This document shows positions 7,972 to 15,683 of a stretch of 64,000 bases of DNA, piece by piece (the first letter of the stretch is position 1; every line of letters starts with the position of its first letter). The position numbers and the translations under genes were made by a program. This stretch comes from Bradyrhizobium altum (GTDB lineage Bacteria > Pseudomonadota > Alphaproteobacteria > Rhizobiales > Xanthobacteraceae): NCBI RefSeq assembly GCF_020889705.1, contig NZ_JACMYP010000002.1:1-64000 (forward strand), in the 5' to 3' direction. The notes beneath the pieces are model-generated. The model worked only from the letters and a program-made list of their open reading frames with translations, did no database searches and had not been told where the DNA came from.

Positions 7972-8820
7972 ATGAATCCTGCAACCAGACCCGCCGACAT
8001 CAGCCAGCCCGCCGCGCATCTGCGCCTGGTCTCGGACCGCGCGGCCGGCGCCACGCCGGGCATCAAACTGTCAGGCGTGTCGAAGACCTACCGTTCGCGC
8101 GACGGCGATGTGCCGTCGCTGCGGCCGCTCGACTTCACCATCAATGACGGCGAGTTCTTTGTCGTGGTCGGGCCCTCAGGCTGCGGCAAGTCCACGCTGC
8201 TCAAGATGATCTCGGGCCTGTTGCCGCCGACGACGGGCGAGGTGCTGGTCGACGGCGAGCCGGTGACCAGGCCGCACGGCAATGTCGGCATCGTGTTCCA
8301 GAACGCGCTGCTGCTGCCGTGGCGCAACATCCTCTCCAACGTGATGTTGCCGATCGACATGAAGCAGCTGCCGCGGGACAAGTATCTTGCCCGCGCCAAG
8401 GCGCTGCTCAAGCTGGTCGGGCTCGAAGGTTTCGAGAAGAAGCTGCCGTGGCAGCTGTCCGGCGGCATGCAGCAGCGCGCCTCGATCTGCCGCGCGCTGG
8501 TGCATGATCCCAAGATCATGCTGATGGACGAGCCGTTCGGCGCGCTCGACGCCATGACGCGCGAGCGGATGAATGTCGAGCTGATGCGGATCCAGCGCGA
8601 GACCGGCAAGACCGTGCTCCTGATCACGCACTCGATCCCGGAAGCCGTGTTCCTCGCCGACCGCGTTCTCGTGATGACCGAGCGGCCCGGCGCGATCGCC
8701 GCGATCTATGACGTGCCGATGCCACGGCCGCGCTCGCTCGAGACGATGTCCGATCCCGTCTTCACCGAACTGGTGCAGCGGATCCGCAAGCATTTCTTCA
8801 CGCAGGGGTCGCTGGACTAA
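7972..8820 (+). CDS. ABC transporter ATP-binding protein, SsuB/TauB type
   Basis: The 282-residue ATPase energises the importer formed with the two preceding genes. Walker A is GPSGCGKST near residue 68, the Q-loop is VFQNALLLPW, the signature motif is LSGGMQQR near residue 160, and Walker B is IMLMDEPFGALD. The chosen ATG at 7972 has a strong GGAGAGGA ribosome binding site. The frame is open about 90 bases further upstream, but that part is inside the palindromic repeat and is rejected. The first 30 residues before IKLSGVSKTY are not part of the ATPase fold. It ends 14 bases before the enolase-family gene, which supports a shared transcript with the catabolic enzymes. Confidence 0.92.
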   Translation: MNPATRPADISQPAAHLRLVSDRAAGATPGIKLSGVSKTYRSRDGDVPSLRPLDFTINDGEFFVVVGPSGCGKSTLLKMISGLLPPTTGEVLVDGEPVTRPHGNVGIVFQNALLLPWRNILSNVMLPIDMKQLPRDKYLARAKALLKLVGLEGFEKKLPWQLSGGMQQRASICRALVHDPKIMLMDEPFGALDAMTRERMNVELMRIQRETGKTVLLITHSIPEAVFLADRVLVMTERPGAIAAIYDVPMPRPRSLETMSDPVFTELVQRIRKHFFTQGSLD

Positions 8821-8834
8821 CACCCGAGTCTCCA

Positions 8835-10238
8835 ATGCCGCTTCGTCTCAAAGTCAACGATATCGCCTTCTTCGAACGGCCGCTGGTGTTCGCCCGGCCG
8901 TTCCGTTTCGGCGCGGTGACGATCACCGCGTCGACGCAGCTGTTCGTGCGGGTCGAGATCGAGGTGGAGGGCAAGGGCCGGGCGACCGGCGCCAGCGCCG
9001 AAATGCTGGCGCCGAAATGGTTCGACAAGCGGCCGCATCTGACGGAGGCACAGTCGCTCGACGGCCTTCGCCGCTCGCTTGCGGTTGCCCGCGAGCTTTA
9101 TCTGGCGAACAGGGGCTTTGATACCGCGTTCGGCCTGCACGCCAAGTGTATCGGCCCGCAGGTCGCTGCCTGCGCTGCGGAGGATATTCCACCGCTCGCC
9201 GCCGGCTTTGGCCCGGCCGAGATCGACAAGGCGATCCTCGATGGGTTGCTGCGCGCGGCGGGTGTCAACTTCTTCGATGGCATGACCGGCAATATCGCTG
9301 ATATCGACGCGCGGCTGACGCCGGATGTCGACGACGCGGCCATCGCGCGGTTCCTGTCGACACGTGAGCGGCTCGATCGTGTCGCCGTCCGGCATACGGT
9401 CGGGATGGACGATGAGGTTGAAGGTGAGGGCGGCGTCGCCGACGTAGGCGAGAACGCCGGTGCGCGCTATTTCAAGCTCAAGCTGAACGGCGATCCCGCC
9501 CATGACGCAGCGCGGCTGGCGCGGATCGGCAGCGAGCTCGCAAGGCTGCCTTACGCCACCAAGGTCACGCTCGACGCCAACGAGCAGTATGCCGACCTTG
9601 CCGCACTGAGCGCGCTGGTCGACCGGCTCGACCACGATGCGGCGCTCGAGCCGATCGCGGCGAACCTGCTCTACATCGAGCAGCCGATGCCGCGCGATAT
9701 CACCAAGGCTTCGCCGCTCGGGGGACTGGCCGCGCGCAGCTTCATCATCGACGAGGCCGACGATTCCTACGATGCATTCCCGCAAGCGCGGGCGCTCGGC
9801 TATCGCGGCATTTCTTCGAAATCGTGCAAGGGCATCTACAAGTCGATCATCAATGCGACGCGTGCGGCAGCATGGAGCGCGGATGGCCGGTATTTCATCA
9901 GCGGCGAAGACCTGACCTGTCAGGCCGGGCTCAGCGTGCAGCAGGACCTCGCGCTCGGGGCGCTGATCGGCGTCACCCATGCCGAACGCAACGGACATCA
10001 TTACGTCGACGGCTTTGCCGACACCCCGGCCGATGAGGCCGATGCCTTTCTCGCCGCGCATCCCGATCTCTACACGCGCGCCGGCGGCAAGGTCCGCCTC
10101 GCGATCCATGACGGCGACCTGCTGACAGGATCGATCGCCGCCGCGCCGGGCTTTGCCAGTTCGATCCATCCGGACTGGTCCACCATGCAGCCGCTCAAGC
10201 GGCCCACACCACGCGTTTCGCAGGAGCAGACAGCATGA
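8835..10238 (+). CDS. enolase-superfamily (mandelate racemase-like) enzyme
   Basis: This 467-residue protein shows the barrel motifs of the enolase superfamily, whose members abstract the proton alpha to a carboxylate. FKLKLNGD near residue 214 carries the KxK lysine pair, TLDANEQY near 248 offers the first metal aspartate, YIEQPMP near 279 the glutamate, and FIIDEADD near 306 the third acidic position, followed by GISSKSCKG. It is roughly 80-100 residues longer than typical sugar-acid dehydratases, with the extra length mainly in the first half. A sugar-acid dehydratase or epimerase role is an inference from the neighbours: a DHDPS-like aldolase, a Gfo/Idh dehydrogenase and an isomerase. Its stop overlaps the next start (ATGA). 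Confidence 0.8.
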   Translation: MPLRLKVNDIAFFERPLVFARPFRFGAVTITASTQLFVRVEIEVEGKGRATGASAEMLAPKWFDKRPHLTEAQSLDGLRRSLAVARELYLANRGFDTAFGLHAKCIGPQVAACAAEDIPPLAAGFGPAEIDKAILDGLLRAAGVNFFDGMTGNIADIDARLTPDVDDAAIARFLSTRERLDRVAVRHTVGMDDEVEGEGGVADVGENAGARYFKLKLNGDPAHDAARLARIGSELARLPYATKVTLDANEQYADLAALSALVDRLDHDAALEPIAANLLYIEQPMPRDITKASPLGGLAARSFIIDEADDSYDAFPQARALGYRGISSKSCKGIYKSIINATRAAAWSADGRYFISGEDLTCQAGLSVQQDLALGALIGVTHAERNGHHYVDGFADTPADEADAFLAAHPDLYTRAGGKVRLAIHDGDLLTGSIAAAPGFASSIHPDWSTMQPLKRPTPRVSQEQTA

Positions 10239-11386
10239 CGACCAAACGCCTCGGCCTGATCATGAACGGCATTACCGGCCGGATGGGCCTCAACCAGCAT
10301 CTGATCCGCTCAATCGTCGCGATCCGCGAGCAGGGCGGCGTGCAGCTCGCGAATGGCGACCGCATCATGCCCGATCCGATCCTGGTCGGCCGCGACGCGG
10401 AGAAGGTCGCTAGCCTGGCCAAGCGCTTCAACATCGAGCGGCACACCACCGATCTCGATCGCGCGCTGGCCGATGAGGGCGACGCCGTGTTCTTCGACGC
10501 CGCCACCACGCAGGCGCGGCCATCGCTGCTGACCAAGGCGATCAACGCCGGCAAGCATGTCTATTGCGAGAAGCCGATCGCGACCAATCTCGAGGAAGCC
10601 GTTGCGGTCGTGAAGCTTGCCAATGCCAGGGGACTCAAGCACGGCACGGTGCAGGACAAGCTGTTCCTGCCGGGCCTGAAGAAGCTCGCCTTCCTGCGCG
10701 ACTCCGGCTTCTTCGGCCGCATGCTCTCGGTGCGCGGCGAATTCGGCTATTGGGTCTTCGAGGGCGGCTGGCAGGAGGCGCAACGGCCGTCGTGGAACTA
10801 CCGCGCCGAGGATGGCGGCGGCATCATTCTGGATATGGTCTGCCACTGGCGCTACGTGCTCGACAATCTCTTCGGCGAGGTCGAGAGCGTGGTCTGCATC
10901 GGAACGACCGATATCCCCGAGCGCTATGACGAGAAGGGCAAGCAGTACCAGGCGACCGCCGACGATTCCGCTTACGCCACCTTCAAGTTGAAGGGCGGCG
11001 TGATCGCGCATATCAACATGAGCTGGGTGACGCGCGTCTACCGCGACGACCTCGTCACCTTCCAGGTCGACGGCACCCATGGCTCGGCGGTGGCGGGCCT
11101 GACCGATTGCATGATCCAGGCGCGCCAGGCGACGCCGCGGCCGGTGTGGAATCCAGACGAGAAGCGCATGCACGATTTCTATGCCGACTGGCAGAAGCTG
11201 CCCGAGAATGTCGTCTACGATAACGGTTTCAAGGAGCAGTGGGAGATGTTCATCCGCCATGTCTGCGAGGACGCGCCCTACAAATACACCCTGCTCGAAG
11301 GCGCCAAGGGCGTGCAGCTCGCCGAATGCGCGCTGAAGAGCTGGAAGGAGCGGCGCTGGATCGACGTCGCCCCGATCGTGGTCTGA
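10235..11386 (+). CDS. Gfo/Idh/MocA-family NAD(P)-dependent oxidoreductase
   Basis: The 383-residue protein has an N-terminal Rossmann domain with an unusual nucleotide loop, NGITGRMG, which resembles the GxxGRMG loop of dihydrodipicolinate reductase more than the common GxGxxG form. The family motif with the catalytic lysine, YCEKPIA, lies near residue 111. The C-terminal alpha/beta domain forms the substrate site and contains GGGIILDMVCHW near residue 195, where the histidine is the usual catalytic partner. Relatives oxidise or reduce sugars, inositols or sugar acids. Start and stop overlap the upstream gene by four bases and the next gene begins 15 bases later, so it is part of the same operon. 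Substrate unknown. Confidence 0.88.
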   Translation: MTTKRLGLIMNGITGRMGLNQHLIRSIVAIREQGGVQLANGDRIMPDPILVGRDAEKVASLAKRFNIERHTTDLDRALADEGDAVFFDAATTQARPSLLTKAINAGKHVYCEKPIATNLEEAVAVVKLANARGLKHGTVQDKLFLPGLKKLAFLRDSGFFGRMLSVRGEFGYWVFEGGWQEAQRPSWNYRAEDGGGIILDMVCHWRYVLDNLFGEVESVVCIGTTDIPERYDEKGKQYQATADDSAYATFKLKGGVIAHINMSWVTRVYRDDLVTFQVDGTHGSAVAGLTDCMIQARQATPRPVWNPDEKRMHDFYADWQKLPENVVYDNGFKEQWEMFIRHVCEDAPYKYTLLEGAKGVQLAECALKSWKERRWIDVAPIVV

Positions 11387-11401
11387 GAAAGGGCTTTTGT
11401 C

Positions 11402-12595
11402 ATGAACAAGCCGGTCCTGCCGATATCGTCGCTGTCGCTGAAGCTGCCGACCGCCGATGGCGGTCTCGAGACCTATCGCGTGGCCGCGTCGCGGACTTTT
11501 CCGGCGAAGCTCGAGGGCACGCTGAACCGCGTCGCGTTCTCTGCCGCCCATGTGGTCGCCAATCCGCGCGCCGACGTCGATCCCTGGCTGACGGCCGCGA
11601 TCGACTGGGACAAGACGATCGCGTTCCGCGAGCACGTCTGGGACCTCGGCCTTGGCGTTGCCGAGGCGATGGATACCGCCCAGCGTGGCATGGGCCTCGA
11701 TTGGGCGACCTCGCTTGAATTGATCCAGCGCTCGGTGAGAGCGGCGAAGGCAAAAGGCAACGCACTGGTGTTCTCGGGCGCCGGCACCGACCATCTCGCG
11801 GTGGAGGACGCCAGGTCGATCGACGACGTGATCCGCGCCTATGAGGAGCAGATCGCGGCGGTCGAGAAAGCGGGGGGGCGCATCATCCTGATGGCCTCGC
11901 GCGCGCTGGCAAAGCTCGGCAGGAATGCGGACGATTACGCGAAGGTCTATGACCGTGTGTTGTCGCAGGTCCGCGAGCCCGTGATCATCCATTGGCTCGG
12001 CGACATGTTCGATCCGGCTCTGTCAGGCTACTGGGGAACGGCAGACCTCGACAAGGCGATGGACATTGCGATTGCGATCATCAACGCCAATGCCGCCAAG
12101 GTCGATGGCGTCAAGGTCTCGCTGCTCGACAAGCAGCGCGAGATCGACATGCGGCGGCGGCTCGATCCGCGCGTCAAGATGTACACCGGCGACGATTTCA
12201 ACTATGCGGAGCTGATCGCCGGCGACGACAAGGGCTTCTCGCACGCGCTGCTCGGCATCTTCGATGCGATTGCGCCCGCCGCGTCCTACGCGCTGTCGCG
12301 GCTGGCTGCGGGTGATGAGGCCGGCTTCCACGACGTGCTGGGACCAACGGTGCCGCTGTCGCGCCACATCTTCAAGGCGCCGACGCGCTTCTACAAGACC
12401 GGCATCGTGTTCATGGCCTATCTCAACGGCCATCAGGATCACTTCACAATGGTCGGCGGGCAGGAGAGCGCGCGCTCGACCCTGCATCTCGCCGAGCTGT
12501 TCCGGCTCGCCGACAAATCGGGGCTGCTCGCCAATCCGGAAGCTGCGACGCGCCGAATGGCGGCGATCATGGCCACGCGGGGCGTTGACGGCTGA
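11402..12595 (+). CDS. DUF993 protein (dihydrodipicolinate synthase-like TIM barrel)
   Basis: The 397-residue protein matches the DUF993 group of dihydrodipicolinate-synthase-like proteins by its opening and by the segment WDKTIAFREHVWDLGLGVAE, GMGLDW and FSGAGTDHL. DHDPS-type enzymes make a Schiff base with a 2-keto acid or cleave 2-keto-3-deoxy sugar acids. In this group the role is not established, and the Schiff-base lysine is not obvious from reading alone; the lysine of VDGVKVSLLDK near residue 239 is the best candidate because it lies on a barrel strand. The stop overlaps the start of the isomerase gene (TGATG). An aldolase step in the operon's pathway is an inference. Confidence 0.8.
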   Translation: MNKPVLPISSLSLKLPTADGGLETYRVAASRTFPAKLEGTLNRVAFSAAHVVANPRADVDPWLTAAIDWDKTIAFREHVWDLGLGVAEAMDTAQRGMGLDWATSLELIQRSVRAAKAKGNALVFSGAGTDHLAVEDARSIDDVIRAYEEQIAAVEKAGGRIILMASRALAKLGRNADDYAKVYDRVLSQVREPVIIHWLGDMFDPALSGYWGTADLDKAMDIAIAIINANAAKVDGVKVSLLDKQREIDMRRRLDPRVKMYTGDDFNYAELIAGDDKGFSHALLGIFDAIAPAASYALSRLAAGDEAGFHDVLGPTVPLSRHIFKAPTRFYKTGIVFMAYLNGHQDHFTMVGGQESARSTLHLAELFRLADKSGLLANPEAATRRMAAIMATRGVDG

Positions 12596-13458
12596 TGCGC
12601 GACTTTTCCAACGACCACCGCTGGCTGTCGCTCAACACGGCGACCGTCCGCAAGCAGGGCGATCTCTTCGCCATCATCGAGGCCTGCGCGCGCCACGGCA
12701 TCCGCGCCATCGATCCCTGGCGCGACCAGGTCGCTAGCGTCGGCCTCGACCGCGCCGTGCGTGCAGTGAAAGATGCCGGGCTTGATCTCTCGGGCTATTG
12801 CCGCGGAGGCATGTTCACGGCTGACAGCGCGCATCGCAGCGAGCCTCGCGACGACAATCGCCGCGCGGTCGACGAGGCGGCTGCGCTCGGCGCTCCCTGC
12901 ATCGTGCTCGTGGCCGGCGGCCTGCCGCAATATTCGCGGCCGGGCAGCGCTGCGTCCAAGGACATCGCGACGGCTCGATCCCAGGTGCGCGACGGCATCG
13001 CCGAGATGCTGGAGTACGCAAAACAGGCAAAGCTGCCGCTCGCGATCGAGCCGCTGCATCCGGCCTATGCCGCCGACCGCGCCTGCGTGAACACCACGAA
13101 ACACGCGCTCGACATCTGCGATGCGCTCGATCCCGGCCGCACCGGCGCGATCGGCGTTGCGCTCGACGTCTATCACATCTGGTGGGATCCGGAGCTGAAG
13201 ACCCAGATCGCGCGCGCCGGCAAGGACCGGCTGCTCGCGTTCCACGTCTGCGACTGGCTGGTGCCGACCAAGGACATCCTCAACGACCGCGGCATGATGG
13301 GCGACGGCGTGATCGACATCAAATCCGTGCGCACGATGGTCGAAGCGCAGGGCTTTGCCGGTTATTCGGAGATCGAGATCTTCTCGAATGACTGGTGGAG
13401 CCGGCCGCTGGACGACGTGCTGCGGACTTGCATCGCGCGGCACCGCTCGGTGGTCTGA
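12595..13458 (+). CDS. sugar phosphate isomerase/epimerase (xylose isomerase-like TIM barrel)
   Basis: The 287-residue protein has the AP-endonuclease-2/xylose isomerase-like fold. Metal-ligand candidates are the glutamate in LAIEPLHP near residue 150, the aspartate and histidine in ALDVYHIWWD near 190, the histidine in AFHVCDW near 216, and the glutamate in YSEIEIFS near 260. This pattern is typical of metal-dependent sugar or inosose isomerases and epimerases. It is translationally coupled to the DUF993 gene (start and stop overlap at TGATG). It closes the tight group of four enzymes and ends 113 bases before the hydroxy-acid dehydrogenase gene. Substrate unknown. Confidence 0.88.
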   Translation: MRDFSNDHRWLSLNTATVRKQGDLFAIIEACARHGIRAIDPWRDQVASVGLDRAVRAVKDAGLDLSGYCRGGMFTADSAHRSEPRDDNRRAVDEAAALGAPCIVLVAGGLPQYSRPGSAASKDIATARSQVRDGIAEMLEYAKQAKLPLAIEPLHPAYAADRACVNTTKHALDICDALDPGRTGAIGVALDVYHIWWDPELKTQIARAGKDRLLAFHVCDWLVPTKDILNDRGMMGDGVIDIKSVRTMVEAQGFAGYSEIEIFSNDWWSRPLDDVLRTCIARHRSVV

Positions 13459-13571
13459 CCCAACGACCGGCTCGGTGGACAAGGCGAAGCGTGCCCGTTA
13501 TTCCGGGTGCTGTGGGTGTGAACGGCACTAGGAGCCGTTTAACTCCGCGGTCCGGACCTTCGGAGCACGAC

Positions 13572-14717
13572 ATGCGTTTGAGCGATTGCCACAATTTCCA
13601 TGACTTCCGCGAACTGGCGAGGCGGCGACTTCCGGGGCCGATCTTCGACTATATCGACGGCGGGGCGGACGATGAGGCGACGCTTCGGCAGAACACCGCG
13701 AGCTTCGAGCGTTGCGATCTGGTGCCCAATGTCCTGCGCGGCGTGGAGAACGTGGACCTCTCGGTCACCGTGATGGGCCAGAAGCTTGCGACGCCATTCT
13801 ATTGTTCGCCAACCGCGCTGCAGCGTCTGTTTCATCATCAGGGCGAGCGGGCTGTCGCCGCCGCGGCAGCGAAATACGGTACGATGTTCGGCGTGTCCTC
13901 GCTCGGGACCGTGAGCCTGGAGGAATTGCGCAAGGCCTATGCTACGCCGCAGGTCTATCAGTTCTATTTTCACCGGGACCGCGGCCTGAACACGGCGATG
14001 ATGCAGCGCGCCAAGCAGGCCGGCGTCGACGTGATGATGCTGACTGTCGACAGCATCACCGGCGGCAACCGCGAGCGCGACCTGCGGACCGGGTTCTCGA
14101 TTCCTTTCCGGCTGACGCTCGGCGGCATGCTGCAATTCGCCATCAAGCCTGCCTGGGCCATCAACTACGTCACACATGAGAGCTTCAAGCTGCCGCAACT
14201 CGACGAGCACGTCGACATGAGCGGCGGTGCGATGTCGATCGGGCGTTACTTCACGGAAATGCTCGATCCCGCCATGACGTGGGACGACGTCGCGCAAATG
14301 GTCCGGCAGTGGAACGGCCAGTTTTGCCTGAAGGGCGTCATGTCGGTTGATGATGCCAAGCGCGCGGTTGAGATCGGTTGCACCGGCATCATTCTGTCCA
14401 ACCACGGCGGCCGGCAGCTCGACGGCTCGCGGGCAGCGTTCGATCAGCTGGCCGAGATCGTCGATGCGGTGGGCGACCGGATCGATGTGATGATGGACGG
14501 CGGCATCAAGCGGGGCAGTCATGTGCTGAAGGCGCTGTCGCTGGGCGCCAAGGCCGTCGGCCTTGGGCGCTTCTATCTCTATCCGCTGGCGTCGGCCGGC
14601 CAGGTCGGAGTCGAGCGGGCGCTCGGTCTGCTGCAGGCGGAGTTGGTGCGGGACATGCGGCTGATGGGGTGTTCCTCGATCAGCCAGCTCTCCCGCGCAA
14701 ACTTGCGGTTCAGATAG
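13572..14717 (+). CDS. lldD: FMN-dependent alpha-hydroxy-acid dehydrogenase (L-lactate dehydrogenase-like)
   Basis: This 381-residue protein has the full alpha-hydroxy-acid oxidase/dehydrogenase barrel: FDYIDGGADDE near residue 25, SPTALQRLFHHQGE near 80, TVDSITGGNRERD near 158, LKGVMSVDDA near 253, and the active-site SNHGGRQLDG with His278 and Arg281. The FMN phosphate site GGIKRGSHVLKALSLGA follows. It oxidises L-lactate, glycolate, mandelate or a similar acid and passes electrons to a quinone, cytochrome or oxygen. I rejected the upstream extension of the frame to 13395 because the family starts at this Met. The leader contains two small inverted repeats (AACGGC/GCCGTT at 13521-13539 and CTCCG/CGGAG just before the gene), which may be attenuator-like. 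It may belong to the preceding operon; the symbol is by family, not by proven substrate. Confidence 0.85.
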   Translation: MRLSDCHNFHDFRELARRRLPGPIFDYIDGGADDEATLRQNTASFERCDLVPNVLRGVENVDLSVTVMGQKLATPFYCSPTALQRLFHHQGERAVAAAAAKYGTMFGVSSLGTVSLEELRKAYATPQVYQFYFHRDRGLNTAMMQRAKQAGVDVMMLTVDSITGGNRERDLRTGFSIPFRLTLGGMLQFAIKPAWAINYVTHESFKLPQLDEHVDMSGGAMSIGRYFTEMLDPAMTWDDVAQMVRQWNGQFCLKGVMSVDDAKRAVEIGCTGIILSNHGGRQLDGSRAAFDQLAEIVDAVGDRIDVMMDGGIKRGSHVLKALSLGAKAVGLGRFYLYPLASAGQVGVERALGLLQAELVRDMRLMGCSSISQLSRANLRFR

Positions 14718-14729
14718 CCGCCCGATCGC

Positions 14730-14795
14730 TCAGAGGTCCTGCGTCAACGCGGCGCCGATCTGCTCCAGTGCCCAATCGATCTGATTGCGTGTGGG
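14730..14795 (-). pseudogene. 3' remnant of a second ornithine aminotransferase gene
   Basis: Read on the minus strand, these bases encode QIDWALEQIGAALTQDL followed by a stop. The C-terminus of the intact ornithine aminotransferase at 17642 reads [18 protein letters not shown]. The match covers the last 17-18 codons and includes the stop position, but nothing homologous is visible further upstream toward 14870. It therefore looks like the tail of a deleted or decayed paralogue and not a gene by itself. It lies just downstream of the potassium-channel gene on the same strand. Confidence 0.7.
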
Positions 14796-14864
14796 TTATC
14801 GGCCCGGCCGGCTTAAAGGATGCCACGCACCAAATTTGGTCGATCCTGTCAGCGCCGCTGCGCT

Positions 14865-15578
14865 CTAGGAATCCTGATCGCTGTGCGTGATCTCCAGCGT
14901 CACGAGCCGCGCCAGCAGCGTTGCGGGATAGAGCTGGCCGAAGATCGCCTCGAGATTGCATAGGCTGCGTGCGATCGGATGCAGCGGAGCGACGTCGCCA
15001 TAGCCCGTGGTCGTCAGCGTCATGAAGCTGAAATAGATCAGCTCGTTCGCCAGCGCCGGGCTGTCCTCCATCTTCATCCCGGAAAAGGCTTTCGGCAGCA
15101 GCGTGCCGATGAAGGTGTAGAGTGCCGAGAAGATCACGGCAACGGAGAGATAGAGCAAGACGGCGCCGATCACGCGGTGATAGGTCACGCGGCCCGGCGC
15201 AAATGTCGCACGAGCCACCGTCACGGCCAGGGTAATGCCGACGATCAGCCACGAGCCCGCGAACAGATTGAGGTCGAGGATCGAGGGCGAGCGCAGCCGC
15301 AAGATCCCGCCCGTGACGATCATGGCGAGTGCAACCAGCATCGCGGTGACCGCAATTGCGCTGCCCGACATCAGGAACACGCCGCCGACCAGGAACAGCG
15401 CGAGAAACAGCTCGAAGATCTGGAATTCGAACAGGCCGAGCGCCTGCAGGGGCGCCACCACGAACATCATCACAAGGATCAGGATGGTGAGCACGGTCAG
15501 CAAGGAATCGCCCCAGCGCTCGCGTAGCTCGCCAGTCCTCATCCAACCGCGCTTCATTCCCGCCCCGTCGTTCGGCAT
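14865..15578 (-). CDS. potassium channel-like membrane protein
   Basis: The 237-residue membrane protein has about six hydrophobic helices: LLTVLTILILVMMFVV, FELFLALFLVGGVFLM, IAVTAMLVALAMIVT, FAGSWLIVGITLAVTV and VIGAVLLYLSVAVIFSA, then a pore loop with the selectivity filter TTTGYGD near residue 200 and the last helix region ARSLCNLEAIFGQLYPATLLARL. The TxGYGD filter is diagnostic for K+-selective channels. No cytoplasmic RCK/TrkA-N domain is present, so it is a short channel of the Ion_trans_2 type. The start is uncertain: ATG at 15578 was chosen, ATG at 15557 and TTG at 15629 are also possible. It follows the LTxxQ protein on the same strand after about 100 bases. Confidence 0.8.
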   Translation of the reverse strand: MPNDGAGMKRGWMRTGELRERWGDSLLTVLTILILVMMFVVAPLQALGLFEFQIFELFLALFLVGGVFLMSGSAIAVTAMLVALAMIVTGGILRLRSPSILDLNLFAGSWLIVGITLAVTVARATFAPGRVTYHRVIGAVLLYLSVAVIFSALYTFIGTLLPKAFSGMKMEDSPALANELIYFSFMTLTTTGYGDVAPLHPIARSLCNLEAIFGQLYPATLLARLVTLEITHSDQDS

Positions 15579-15683
15579 CGCATCAGCATGCTGGTGCCAG
15601 ACATTGCTGCGCGGCGGCTGCAAAGGCAAGATGGGGGACCGACATCCGGCGCGCCCGGCGATCCAGATCGCCGGACGGCCGTC

